DNA of 64,000 nt, taken from the NCBI GenBank assembly GCA_023441625.1, contig JAEZOA010000023.1:24449-88448 (forward strand), written 5' to 3'. The DNA is from Bacillota bacterium. GTDB lineage: Bacteria > Bacillota > Clostridia > Acetivibrionales > DSM-1351. The position numbers and the translations under genes are program-made. How positions within the stretch are numbered: position 1 is the first letter of the stretch; each line of letters begins with the position of its first letter. The notes below the pieces were generated by a model that saw only the letters and a program-made list of their open reading frames with translations, was not told the DNA's origin and ran no database searches. Positions 52,354-61,443 of this stretch are shown here, one piece after another.

Positions 52354-54036
52354 CTATTTGCCTAAGCCAGAAATATTTGAATATTTACCATCACCTATTT
52401 TTATATTATCTATCATAGTCACATTTGTACCTAATAAAACATATGCGACAGATCCTTTATTTGGTGCTGTTACTGTATTTCTCTCAATATTAACAGTTTG
52501 AGTACCCGTTTGAATTACGGTCTGAGTATTATCTAATGGCAAGGATACCCAAATACCATATACTGATTCTTTATTTTGCAATCCAATATTATTTTCGGTA
52601 ATTTGATATGTACCGTAAGCTCCTACTTTTATTCCAATGGTGCAATCATTTATTGTATTACCAATACTGTTAATGGTATTTTGTATTGCACATGCCCCTT
52701 TAGCGCTGCTCTGGTTATTTGATATAATATTAAGCTCTGCATTACCACAGGAAGCTATTGATGCGTTTTTGAAATTTCCATTTATTTTATTAGATATAGC
52801 TATTGGTATATTATAAATACCATACTTACATACATCCTTTCCCATATTTGTAATGGTATTGTTTATAGCTTTTACATTACTAATATTTTGACTATCATAT
52901 CCTAATATTCCACAGGCGTTATTTGATTCAATATTTTCAATTTTTAAGTTTATAGTATTCTCTTCAATAATTATATCTTTTAAAATATCTGCTTCTGGCT
53001 TAGAAGAGACAGTACTCCCCACACAAATAACGCCAGCACCTACATCTTCAACATCAAATGTGTTTCTATAAATATATGCATCTTCTATCCCAACACCTGG
53101 TCTCCCTGAAGTAGTGGAATATGCCTTTCCAAATATTGCCAGTACCTTTGATTGAGCTTGTTTTGAACTACTGTGAGTTATAAACTTATTTTCCATAACT
53201 GTTATTTTTTGAAGTTTACCATCCCTACCATATAACGCAAGGGACTCATCACCACACCTAGATCTAAATGTATTATTATATAATATAACATTATATGTTT
53301 TGTTTACATCATTAGATGCTGAATTAAGATTACAAACCCAAATACCTCCACCAACGTTCTCATCTGTGGTATTTATAATTTCACTATTCTTAATAGTTAA
53401 ATTATAGTTGCATGAAAAAGCATATATACCAACACTTGAACTACTTCCTATGTTACTAAATACACAATTATCTATAATCACTCCATCTGTGTTTTGTAAA
53501 AATAATAGGGTTCGTAGACTATTTTTTGAGTTTGTACTGCTTATGTTCAAATTTTGTAATGTAAATTTATCAGCTTTCCCCTTATCATAAGTATCTTCCC
53601 AACTTTCATTCCATATTCCACTAATATATATACTATTTGGATTTTTAGTATTTCCTTTGCTAAAGTCATCTGTAAAAACAAGTTCGGTTTCCCTACTATC
53701 CCCAATAATATTAACTTTATTTTTTAATATGATAATACTATTTATTATGTATTTCCCTTTTGGAATATAAACATTTCCTCCGCCTTTCAAACTAACAGTA
53801 TCTATCGCTTCTTGTATAACCCTCGAGTCATCACTTCCATCATTAGCAATTTCATATGATATAGTAACATCATTAGGGCCTGGAGTAATAATAGTTTGTG
53901 GAATAGTTACATCTTTAGGACTTGGAGCAATAATAGTTTGTGGAATAGTCTCATTCTCACCAAGGTTAGCATTTACTAAACTACTTGAAAATAAAAAAAC
54001 ACTAAGTACCAAATATAAAACTGATATTTTTTTCAA
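52354..54036 (-). CDS. Secreted right-handed beta-helix protein (pectate-lyase-superfamily-like)
   Basis: A 560-residue exported protein starting at TTG with AAGGGGTG 6-7 nt upstream. The signal peptide is at about 1-23. A Pro/Thr-rich segment contains two nearly identical units (TIPQTIIAPSPKDV, then TIPQTIITPGPNDV). A beta-helix follows from about 65: DDSRVIQEAIDTVSLKGGGNVYIPKGKYII is the start typical of Pectate_lyase_3/GH28-like folds, followed by many short repeats with IDNCVFSNIG, VILYNNTF and IYRNTF-type turns. It probably binds or cleaves pectin or another polysaccharide; catalytic residues were not identified. It has no dockerin or sortase signal. Confidence 0.82.
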   Translation of the reverse strand: MKKISVLYLVLSVFLFSSSLVNANLGENETIPQTIIAPSPKDVTIPQTIITPGPNDVTISYEIANDGSDDSRVIQEAIDTVSLKGGGNVYIPKGKYIINSIIILKNKVNIIGDSRETELVFTDDFSKGNTKNPNSIYISGIWNESWEDTYDKGKADKFTLQNLNISSTNSKNSLRTLLFLQNTDGVIIDNCVFSNIGSSSSVGIYAFSCNYNLTIKNSEIINTTDENVGGGIWVCNLNSASNDVNKTYNVILYNNTFRSRCGDESLALYGRDGKLQKITVMENKFITHSSSKQAQSKVLAIFGKAYSTTSGRPGVGIEDAYIYRNTFDVEDVGAGVICVGSTVSSKPEADILKDIIIEENTINLKIENIESNNACGILGYDSQNISNVKAINNTITNMGKDVCKYGIYNIPIAISNKINGNFKNASIASCGNAELNIISNNQSSAKGACAIQNTINSIGNTINDCTIGIKVGAYGTYQITENNIGLQNKESVYGIWVSLPLDNTQTVIQTGTQTVNIERNTVTAPNKGSVAYVLLGTNVTMIDNIKIGDGKYSNISGLGK

Positions 54037-54560
54037 AATAAAACACCCCTTTTTTCATTTATAAGCTAATATACAATCGTCTTAACTTACCTTAAATACT
54101 TTGTGTATATAAAGTCTTTTCTCCAAAATACTTCAGAGTCTTAGCTAATTTACTATTTTCACCTCCTGTCATTTGTAATAACAAATTATAATTTTTCTTA
54201 CACAAGTATTTCAGGTAAAAATTGATTAAAGTACTTCATTTTTCTATGCCTGTATGTTCTATATCTCACTCCGAAGATATCACTCACTTTTCCCTATAAA
54301 ATAATATTTTTTCCATTTTATTTCATTATATCATAATATTTACTAGCCGAAAGTGTTTTTTAAATTGTCAAAAATACATTACATTTGTAATATTTACAAA
54401 TAAAGCATCTTTGGTTTGTACTAATTAATTCTAAAATTTTAATAAGTGTTCAAGAATTTATACATTAATCTTTATATAATCTAATTAAACAACGCAAGTT
54501 GGCAAGCCAACGTTACTTATGTTAATTAAAAAAAATAATTAAGTTAAAGGAGTGTTCTGT
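54037..54560. other. 524-bp AT-rich intergenic region
   Basis: Divergent control region between the beta-helix gene and the mtaB remnant. It carries family A copy 4 at its right end. No riboswitch motif or convincing promoter pair was recognised. Confidence 0.4.
54487..54524 (+). repeat. Family A palindromic repeat, copy 4
   Basis: AAACAACGCAA, exact core GTTGGCAAGCCAAC, then GTTACTTATGTTA. It lies 36 bp upstream of the mtaB remnant's RBS area, inverted relative to copy 5. Confidence 0.9.
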
Positions 54561-55154
54561 ATGATATTTAACAAATTGGCCTATGAAAATGTTAATAATT
54601 TTATTTACGGTAGCTCTAAAAAGCCTGTAACATGTAAAAATGGTTTAGTAATCGGTGAAGGCAATATTTATCCTGAATTAAACTTCACACTCCCAACTAT
54701 GTTGATTAGTAACGAAAGTATGCCTGCAGTCATCAAGGAATACAAGGCTATTATTGAGGATGCCTGCAAAAGAGCTAAGGAACTATATGTGCCTGGGTTA
54801 GTGGTGGAAATAGAGCTATTACCTCCTACCACCTACAACCCAAAATGGGGAATTGAGATAACTAAGGCAGTAAGAGAAATTATGTTTGAAAACGAGGCAA
54901 AGCATGGACTTAAAAGTGCTATGCGAATTACACCTGTTGATATCAGAGAAGATAAGAAATCTCCGCACATGTGGTATGGTAGCCACTGGATGCTATTATG
55001 GAAACCTTCGAGGGCTGCGCAAAAGCAGGAGCGGATTTGCTAGCAATTGAAGAAGGTGTTGTTGGTCCTCACAAGGATTGTGGTTATGAGGGTATTTAGT
55101 GAAGACTTTGACAAGGAGAGTATTCTAGAGTTATTTGAAAAATATAATATTTAG
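54561..55154 (+). pseudogene. mtaB: Broken methanol:corrinoid methyltransferase gene (mtaB remnant)
   Basis: The first frame from ATG 54561 (RBS AAAGGAG) encodes an MtaB-like N-terminus: KKPVTCKNGLVIGEGNIYPE, LPPTTYNPKWGIEITKAVRE and RITPVDIREDKK. A missing base near 54988 shifts the frame. The neighbouring frame continues the homology with DAIMETFEGCAKAGADLLAIE, but then jumps directly to EGVVGPHKDCGYEGI, which in intact MtaB lies roughly 100 residues further on. This implies an internal deletion. A third frame (55095-55154) ends in EDFDKESILELFEKYNI, of unknown origin. The intact protein takes methyl groups from methanol to the corrinoid protein; this copy cannot be functional. Confidence 0.85.
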
Positions 55155-56446
55155 CCCTGACCTCTTGTAGTTCTGAATTTACCGGGAGTAATTCCAACCT
55201 CTTTTTTAAATACCTTTGTAAAATAACTCTGATCATCAAAACCAGCTAATGTTGATACATCTGACAGGGGTATTGTATTATTTAGCAAAAGGCTTTTACT
55301 AGCATTTATGCGAATTTTATTTACATACGCTACGAAAGTACACTTCATCTCACTTTTGAAAACTTTACTGAAATAAGATGGATTTAAAAACACATGATTA
55401 GCAACCTCTTCAAGAGTTAATTGATCAATATAATTTCTCTTAATATAATCCACTGCCTTGTATATTATGTCCTTATGCCTTATATTAGCAAGGTTGAATA
55501 CACAGTCTGTAAATCTTGCCATAATTTTCGAAAGCCAATAGGTAAGATCTTCAACAGTTTGATAGCAATATATTTCTGAGAGGTATTTATAGTTCAAACC
55601 AAATATCTCCTCTACATTTGCACCTCCCTCTACTGCCGCTCTTGACAATAGCACTATAAGCTCAAGAATTCTTGCTCTAATAACCTCGAAATTATTACCT
55701 GATGAAAAGAATACATATCCAAGTATCTCATTTAATATTTTTTGAGACTCATGTTTATCACCAAGTGCAATTTTAGATAGCAATATCCTTTCCTTCTCAA
55801 AAGGATAGGTTGAAAAATCACTGTTCTTATCATCAATAGACTTCATATAGTGAATCCATTGAGATATGTCTGACTGAAGTTCATCTGATTGATTCTTTTG
55901 TTCATGTCTTAAACTGTTTTCATCAGATATATTATTAGCCAAAATTGCAAGCAATTCTGATAAGTTATTGACTCTTTCAGGTTCTATTACTGGCACCTTG
56001 TTAATATAATCATTTAGTTCTTGAATCTGATCGTCACTCAAACCATTTTCTTTGATAATATCCTTGAGCATAAACTCATCAGGATCTACCATTAAAACAG
56101 GGCCTCCCACGAATGCTCCGGATAAAGTGTCATTTATGGTTATTGGAGATGCCCAATGAACAAAGCCCATAGGGCAGAAAAAAACATATTTTCCTCCAAA
56201 CCTTTCGGCCTGATAGCTACCATAAAGATGGACACTGGAACATGTGGAATTTTTACTTGTGGTATCCTGAATTTTTTGACATAAGCTGCATAATTCTGAA
56301 TTTTTACTGAAATTATATATGCACTGTCCTTTAGAATTAATAATAAAACTTTCCATCCCGGTAGATTGACTATAGGCTTTTATACTTTTAATTGCTTTAT
56401 CTAAATTGAAAGAATTCTCAACTGTATCTTTAAATAGTTCTCTCAT
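55151..56446 (-). CDS. PocR-domain AraC-family transcriptional activator
   Basis: A 431-residue regulator. The N-terminal PocR sensory domain (about 10-170) carries the Cys set CSLCQKIQ, TCSSVH and FFCPMGFVHWASPI; a helical middle part spans 180-320; a C-terminal AraC domain of two HTH motifs (LTLEEVANHVFLNPSYFSKVFKSEM and PLSDVSTLAGFDDQSYFTKVFKKEVGITP) spans 330-430. PocR domains occur in regulators of corrinoid-dependent methyl transfer and propanediol use. It probably activates the adjacent mtaC-like and mtaA-like genes. Its 3' end overlaps the mtaB remnant. Confidence 0.9.
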   Translation of the reverse strand: MRELFKDTVENSFNLDKAIKSIKAYSQSTGMESFIINSKGQCIYNFSKNSELCSLCQKIQDTTSKNSTCSSVHLYGSYQAERFGGKYVFFCPMGFVHWASPITINDTLSGAFVGGPVLMVDPDEFMLKDIIKENGLSDDQIQELNDYINKVPVIEPERVNNLSELLAILANNISDENSLRHEQKNQSDELQSDISQWIHYMKSIDDKNSDFSTYPFEKERILLSKIALGDKHESQKILNEILGYVFFSSGNNFEVIRARILELIVLLSRAAVEGGANVEEIFGLNYKYLSEIYCYQTVEDLTYWLSKIMARFTDCVFNLANIRHKDIIYKAVDYIKRNYIDQLTLEEVANHVFLNPSYFSKVFKSEMKCTFVAYVNKIRINASKSLLLNNTIPLSDVSTLAGFDDQSYFTKVFKKEVGITPGKFRTTRGQG

Positions 56447-56572
56447 TGTTAGTTCCTACCTCCTCTGTACCGAAATAGATTTAATCAAATCTTAAATTTA
56501 TTTACAATATCAATATTCCCATAATAATAAACCTGAAACAAATTTAGTTATTTCTATACATAACTCTAAAAA

Positions 56573-56600
56573 GGAACTCCAAGATTGTACTCAGAGTTCC
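56573..56600. terminator. Hairpin downstream of the corrinoid protein gene
   Basis: GGAACTC (56573-56579) / GAGTTCC (56594-56600), 14-nt loop, between the corrinoid protein gene end and the PocR-AraC start. On the plus strand it is followed by ATTTTATTT. Confidence 0.5.
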
Positions 56601-56613
56601 ATTTTATTTAATT

Positions 56614-56650
56614 AGCATAAGCAATGTTGGCTTGCCAACTTGCGTTGTTT
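56614..56650 (-). repeat. Family A palindromic repeat, copy 5
   Basis: On the minus strand AAACAACGCAA, exact core GTTGGCAAGCCAAC, then ATTGCTTATGCT. It lies just after the corrinoid protein stop codon. Confidence 0.9.
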
Positions 56651-56664
56651 ATTCTGTTTAACGT

Positions 56665-57303
56665 TTAGCCCTCTGCACAAACCCTTGCTGCTTCCTCAGC
56701 AGCTGAAGCTGCATCCGCAGTATAAAGGTCGGCATTAATCTTTTCACAGAAGCTCTGTGTTACAGGTGCACCACCAATCATAATAGTTACTTTATCACGA
56801 ATACCAGCGTCTGTAGCTGCCTTTATTACATTTTCAATCTCTCCCATTGTGGTAGTTAGAAGAGCTGAACAAGCTATTATCTGTGCATTTTCAGCAATTG
56901 CCAACTCTATAAATTTCTCGGCTGATACGTCTACACCAGCATCGATAACTTCAAGTCCCTTACCTTCCATCATCATTTTAACCAGGTTTTTACCTATATC
57001 ATGCAAATCACCTGCAACTGTTCCTAAAATAACCTTCCCTGCTGATTTAACACCACTTGAAGCAAGTAAAGGCTTCAATATTTCTGTTCCTGCATTCATT
57101 GCTCTTGCTGCTATGAGTACATCAGGTACATAAACCTCATCCTTTTTAAACTTTTCGCCAATAATGCCCATTCCCTTTAGCAAGCCTTCTTTAAGTATTG
57201 CCTCTGCACTAGTGCCTTCTGCTATGGCTTGATTTACTAATTCCTTTACAATCTTCGCTTTACCTATCTGCAGATTTTCAGAAATTTCATTTAATATACT
57301 CAT
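56665..57303 (-). CDS. Corrinoid (B12-binding) protein of a methyltransferase system, MtaC-like
   Basis: A 212-residue protein: N-terminal helical cap (about 1-85: ISENLQIGKAKIVKELVNQAIAEG) and a cobalamin-binding Rossmann-like domain with GTVAGDLHDIGKNLV (DxHxxG, His is the lower ligand), ACSALLTTTM and MIGGAPVTQ. It carries the methyl group between a substrate-specific methyltransferase and the MtaA-like protein. The substrate cannot be told; methanol is suggested by the neighbouring mtaB remnant. GGAGGAAG RBS. Divergent from the mtaA-like gene. Confidence 0.92.
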   Translation of the reverse strand: MSILNEISENLQIGKAKIVKELVNQAIAEGTSAEAILKEGLLKGMGIIGEKFKKDEVYVPDVLIAARAMNAGTEILKPLLASSGVKSAGKVILGTVAGDLHDIGKNLVKMMMEGKGLEVIDAGVDVSAEKFIELAIAENAQIIACSALLTTTMGEIENVIKAATDAGIRDKVTIMIGGAPVTQSFCEKINADLYTADAASAAEEAARVCAEG

Positions 57304-57687
57304 TATACCTTCCTCCAGTTATATATTTATTTTATTATTAAGCAATTCTTTTGATTTTATTTTATTATATCAGCTATTTTCTGTATTGCAATTATTTGAT
57401 ATTTTTTGTACTTTTTAATGATTATTTTAATTACTAATCAAAAAATAATACAAGTCAAATAATGGCGCATAATTATTTCTACTACTTGATAAATACTTAC
57501 TAATAATCACAAAAAAGTCATACAAATTAATTTTGGCATTCTTTAAAATGAAATTAAAGATGAAATAAACGTGCTACATTAAATATCCATAGCACTAACA
57601 TTAGTAACATTGCTACTAAGTACACAAAGTTAAGATTATTGCTAAACAAAATATTTTTGTCGCAATTTGCGGCTCAAGGAGGCAACT
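57304..57687. other. 384-bp AT-rich divergent control region
   Basis: Between the corrinoid protein and mtaA-like genes. No repeat family member or recognised riboswitch was found. PocR-AraC binding sites are expected here but cannot be identified by eye. Confidence 0.4.
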
Positions 57688-58695
57688 ATGGAAATGAATA
57701 TGAAAAAATGGCTCAAGGAATTACTTGAGGCCGACACTAAAAAAGCTATGCCTGTATTATCTTTTCCTTCTATTAGTCTTATGGGGATAAGTGTTGTTGA
57801 GCTTATATCAAGCAGCGAAAAACAGGCAGCTGGTATGAAGCTTATTGCAGACAAATGTGATACCTTAGCTTCATTGAGTATGATGGATTTATCAGTTGAG
57901 GCTGAGGCATTTGGAGCACAAATTAGAATTTCTGGAGATGAAGTGCCTACAGTTATAGGAAAGCTCATTGAGGATGAAGATGATGCTAAAGCACTTAAGG
58001 TTCCAGAAGTAGGTGCAGGACGTACTGGTTTATATATAGAGGCTATTGGAAAGGCTACTAAGCTAATTACTGACCGTCCAGTTCTCGCTGGTGTAATTGG
58101 TCCTTTCTCTCTGGCTGGCAGACTGATGGATATGACTGAAATAATGATCAATTGTCAGGTTGAGCCTGAAATGGTACATGAAACTCTTAGAAAAACTACA
58201 CAATTTATTATTGAATATATTAAAGCTTATAAAGCAGTAGGAGCAAACGGTGTTGTTTTGGCTGAGCCAGCTGCTGGTCTTCTCTCGCCGAAACTTATTG
58301 AAGAGTTTTCATCAAAATATGTAAAAGAAATTGTTGAAGCTGTTCAAGATGATAACTTTATACTTGTTTATCACAATTGTGGTAACACAATACCATTGAT
58401 CAACTCAATATTGTCGATTGGAGCTTCTGCATATCACTTCGGAAACGCAATAAAAATGTCTGAAATGCTTAAACTAATTCCTTCCGACACAATTGCCTTT
58501 GGAAATGTTGATCCAGCAAGCCAATTCAGAAATGGTACTCCTGAATCTATAAGAGAAGCTACCTTAAATATTATGAAGGACTGCTGTAAACATAAGAATT
58601 TTGTTATTTCATCAGGCTGTGATGTTCCTCCACTTTCAAGCTGGAATAATATTGATTCATTTTTTAGTGCGGTTAAAGACTTTTATAAGGGTTAA
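57688..58695 (+). CDS. MtaA/CmuA-type methylcobamide methyltransferase
   Basis: A 335-residue UroD-superfamily protein. The zinc-thiolate motif VYHNCGNT (His-x-Cys) and the distant SSGCDVPP (Cys) match MtaA. It moves the methyl group from the corrinoid protein to an acceptor: coenzyme M in methanogens, tetrahydrofolate or another thiol in bacteria. Which acceptor is used here is unknown. ATG 57688 has AAGGAGG 5 nt upstream; a TTG at 57667 is less likely. Confidence 0.88.
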   Translation: MEMNMKKWLKELLEADTKKAMPVLSFPSISLMGISVVELISSSEKQAAGMKLIADKCDTLASLSMMDLSVEAEAFGAQIRISGDEVPTVIGKLIEDEDDAKALKVPEVGAGRTGLYIEAIGKATKLITDRPVLAGVIGPFSLAGRLMDMTEIMINCQVEPEMVHETLRKTTQFIIEYIKAYKAVGANGVVLAEPAAGLLSPKLIEEFSSKYVKEIVEAVQDDNFILVYHNCGNTIPLINSILSIGASAYHFGNAIKMSEMLKLIPSDTIAFGNVDPASQFRNGTPESIREATLNIMKDCCKHKNFVISSGCDVPPLSSWNNIDSFFSAVKDFYKG

Positions 58696-58713
58696 TAATA
58701 TTAGATAAAATGA

Positions 58714-58756
58714 AAAAGGCTGTAACAGAATTAAAATTTGTTATAGCCTTTTCATT
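58714..58756 (+). terminator. Terminator of the mtaA-like gene
   Basis: AAAAGGCTGTAACA (58714-58727) pairs with TGTTATAGCCTTTT (58739-58752) with one mismatch, followed by CATTTTTA. Confidence 0.8.
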
Positions 58757-58952
58757 TTTATAATAAATCCAGTTTAAATTTTCTCAACATAGTTCTGGAT
58801 TTTAGAAACAACCTGTAGCTCTATCCAGATACATTAATTCTTTTATAAATGTTAATTCACAAATGCTCTTTTTATTGCAACAGTCCCTTTGGGGTTTAAT
58901 TTACATCGGCCTTAACTTAATGACATTGGGAAAAAAGGGAGTGATATATTGT

Positions 58953-60104
58953 TTAAAGCTTAACCCACTTTTCATTTTTGGCTGACTTAATCATATTCTC
59001 GCACAGCTTAAGCTCTCTGTGTCCATCCTCAAATGTCGGGAAATCAGGTGTCTCTCCTTTTAAATTTCTTTTTTCTGATATATATTTATAAAGCTTTCCA
59101 AACATCTGCTTGGAAGTATCAGGGAAACCTTCATTGTGTCCTCCCGGGAAACTTGTTATTTCTCTTGCTTCAGGCATCATAAGGGATGGATCTCTAAGCA
59201 GTATACCATTGTCTGCATCACGTCTTCCAATCCACAGCTCATTAGGTCTCTCAGAATCCCAGCCAATAGCCTTTTTGGTACCATAAATCTCAAAATACAA
59301 CCTATTTTTTCTTCCCGCTGCCACCTGGTTTACTGTCATTGAACCGTGGGCACCATTATCAAATCTTAAAAGTACTGTAGCATAGTCTTCAGTATTAATT
59401 TTTATTTCTTCATAATCTTCTGTAAGAATATTACCAGAGTATGTCTCTACTGTCTTTAAAGGCTTCTTCCTTGTGGGATAGAAAATCGCTAAGTCGGAGC
59501 ATAGCTCTGTTACCTTAAGACCTGTAGTAAATTCAACAAGATCCATCCAGTGAGATCCAATATCAGCAATAGCTCTTGATTCACCGCTGAACTCAGGCTG
59601 CAATCTCCAGCTAAAGTCAGTGTCATGTAGAAGCCAATCCTGCTGGTAAGATCCATTTATGGCCAATATTCTTCCCAATTCCCCATTCTCAATCATTTTC
59701 TTTACGTGATGCATGAGAGGATAGAATCTGAGGTTAAAATGCACCGCGTTTACAACATTCTTCTCTTTTGCTATTTTTATCATTTCTTCTGCTTCAGCTG
59801 TATTCATAGCCATTGGTTTTTCACACACTACATGCTTGCCCGCCTCCATTGCATCTTTTGACATAATGTAATGAAGGTGATTAGGCGTACAGATATGAAC
59901 CACCTCAATATCAGTATCTTTTAGCATTTCCTTGTAATCCCCATAGTACCTTCCAATACTTAAAAGCTCTGCCTTTTTCTTTGCAACCTCTTCATTCATA
60001 TCAGCCAGAGCAACCACATCTACATAGCCCAGCCGTCTTAATGCTTCTATATGTGCAGGCCCGATAAATCCTGTACCTATTATTCCCACTTTAACCTTTT
60101 GCAT
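58953..60104 (-). CDS. Gfo/Idh/MocA-family oxidoreductase
   Basis: A 383-residue NAD(P)-dependent dehydrogenase: Rossmann start VKVGIIGTGFIGPAHIEAL, catalytic-type CEKPMAMNTAEA (Lys), SRAIADIGSHWMDLVEF (His), and NEGFPDTSKQMFG. Family members oxidise or epimerise inositols, glycosides and amino sugars through 3-keto intermediates. With the TIM-barrel isomerase next to it (55-bp gap), the pair forms a typical catabolic unit. Substrate unknown. Confidence 0.9.
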   Translation of the reverse strand: MQKVKVGIIGTGFIGPAHIEALRRLGYVDVVALADMNEEVAKKKAELLSIGRYYGDYKEMLKDTDIEVVHICTPNHLHYIMSKDAMEAGKHVVCEKPMAMNTAEAEEMIKIAKEKNVVNAVHFNLRFYPLMHHVKKMIENGELGRILAINGSYQQDWLLHDTDFSWRLQPEFSGESRAIADIGSHWMDLVEFTTGLKVTELCSDLAIFYPTRKKPLKTVETYSGNILTEDYEEIKINTEDYATVLLRFDNGAHGSMTVNQVAAGRKNRLYFEIYGTKKAIGWDSERPNELWIGRRDADNGILLRDPSLMMPEAREITSFPGGHNEGFPDTSKQMFGKLYKYISEKRNLKGETPDFPTFEDGHRELKLCENMIKSAKNEKWVKL

Positions 60105-60159
60105 AAAAATGCCCCCTTTTCAACAAAATGTTTCCCATTTGTCATTTTTTAGATGTGAA

Positions 60160-61074
60160 TTAATACAAGAACTGATTTACATAGTTTCTGCTTAAAATGA
60201 CAGATTTCTTCCTGTCTTCAAAAGAATCTTCAAATGACTTATCTTCTACCTCTATACAAACTGATCCTTTATATCTTATATCAGTTAAAGCAGATATGAA
60301 TTTACCCCAGTTTATGTCACCAAGTCCAGGAATTTTCGGAGATATATATTCCAAAGGAGTTGCCAGACTACCCACATTATTCAATTTATCCTGATATATT
60401 TTTATATCTTTAATATGGACATGGAATATTTTTTCTTTAAAATCATATATTGGTTTGATGTAGTCTATCTGCTGCCACAATAGATGGGATGGATCATAAT
60501 TAAGTCCGAAATTATCAGATTGTATTTCTTCAAACATTCTTTTCCATATTGCAGGTGTTGATGCCAGGTTTAACCCCCCAGGCCATTCATCACTTGTAAA
60601 ATACATAGGACAGTTCTCAATACCGATTTTTACATCATTTTCTTCTGCAAATTTTATTATTGGAGTCCAAACTTCTTTGAACATCTTAAAATTTTCTTCA
60701 ATGGACTTGTTTTTATCTTTTCCAATAAAAGTATTCATATTTTTTACTCCAAGCTTATTCGCTGCCTTGATTATTTTCTTAATATGCTCTATATAAAATT
60801 CTCTTTTTCCTTTATCTGGGTCAAGAGGATTTGGGTAGTAAGCCAATCCTGATATTCCGACACCCTTTTGTTTTAAATACGCATTGATGTAATTAACCTT
60901 TTTGTCGTCAAGAGTAGATATGTCTATATGAGTAACGCCCGCATATCGTCTTTCTGCCTTACCAACCGGCCAACACATTAATTCAACACATTGAAATTTA
61001 TTTTCACTAGCAAAATCAATTACCTCTTCAAAGGAAGAAGCGTCTAGAATTGCACTAACGAATCCCAGCTTCAT
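60160..61074 (-). CDS. TIM-barrel sugar isomerase/epimerase (xylose-isomerase-like)
   Basis: A 304-residue protein of the AP-endonuclease-2 fold: LGFVSAILDASSFEEVIDFA, KIGIENCPMYFT (Glu), NFGLNYDPSHLLWQQID (Asp, His), FHVHIKDIKIY (His) and GSVCIEVEDKSF (Glu) supply the metal ligands. Family members include inosose dehydratases and keto-sugar epimerases. GGAGGTAAAAG RBS. First gene of the pair with the Gfo/Idh/MocA enzyme. Confidence 0.88.
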   Translation of the reverse strand: MKLGFVSAILDASSFEEVIDFASENKFQCVELMCWPVGKAERRYAGVTHIDISTLDDKKVNYINAYLKQKGVGISGLAYYPNPLDPDKGKREFYIEHIKKIIKAANKLGVKNMNTFIGKDKNKSIEENFKMFKEVWTPIIKFAEENDVKIGIENCPMYFTSDEWPGGLNLASTPAIWKRMFEEIQSDNFGLNYDPSHLLWQQIDYIKPIYDFKEKIFHVHIKDIKIYQDKLNNVGSLATPLEYISPKIPGLGDINWGKFISALTDIRYKGSVCIEVEDKSFEDSFEDRKKSVILSRNYVNQFLY

Positions 61075-61443
61075 CTTTTACCTCCAGATTGTGATCTATA
61101 TTAATCATCTTTATTTTTTGCGGATACTGAACTATAAAACCACAAGTTTACATAAAACAATTTATAAGAACCAATTAAGCAAGCAAATATTATTTAAAAT
61201 GCTACATTATAAGTGAGTTTTTAATCCTCAACTCCACATTGATTTATCTTATGAAAGACTTGTCCTTTAGAATTATTTCGTACTGTGTACAGAGGTCTAA
61301 TCTGATATTTATTTATTGTCATCAAGTTTTCAAGCCCGCCAATTACTCAAAATCCCTTTTGCTATAGTTGCATTTTTCTGAGTGTAAACTAAAATCTGAT
61401 ATTTCCGTCTTTCTTAAGCCTCGTGTATTCTGGAACATTATAA
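61075..61443. other. 369-bp intergenic region without recognised features
   Basis: AT-rich sequence between the isomerase gene and the LacI gene. It should hold the promoter of the isomerase operon and the LacI terminator; I see no clear hairpin, repeat member or ORF. Confidence 0.4.

Noticed and set aside
57642..58151. A 169-codon open frame antisense to the mtaA-like gene
   Set aside because: Shadow of the mtaA-like coding sequence; no ribosome binding site and a low-complexity Ser/Ile-rich product.
58870..58892. ATTGCAACAGTCCC as the end of another family B element
   Set aside because: The partner end is not found at a sensible distance; only about 10 bp match, which may be chance.
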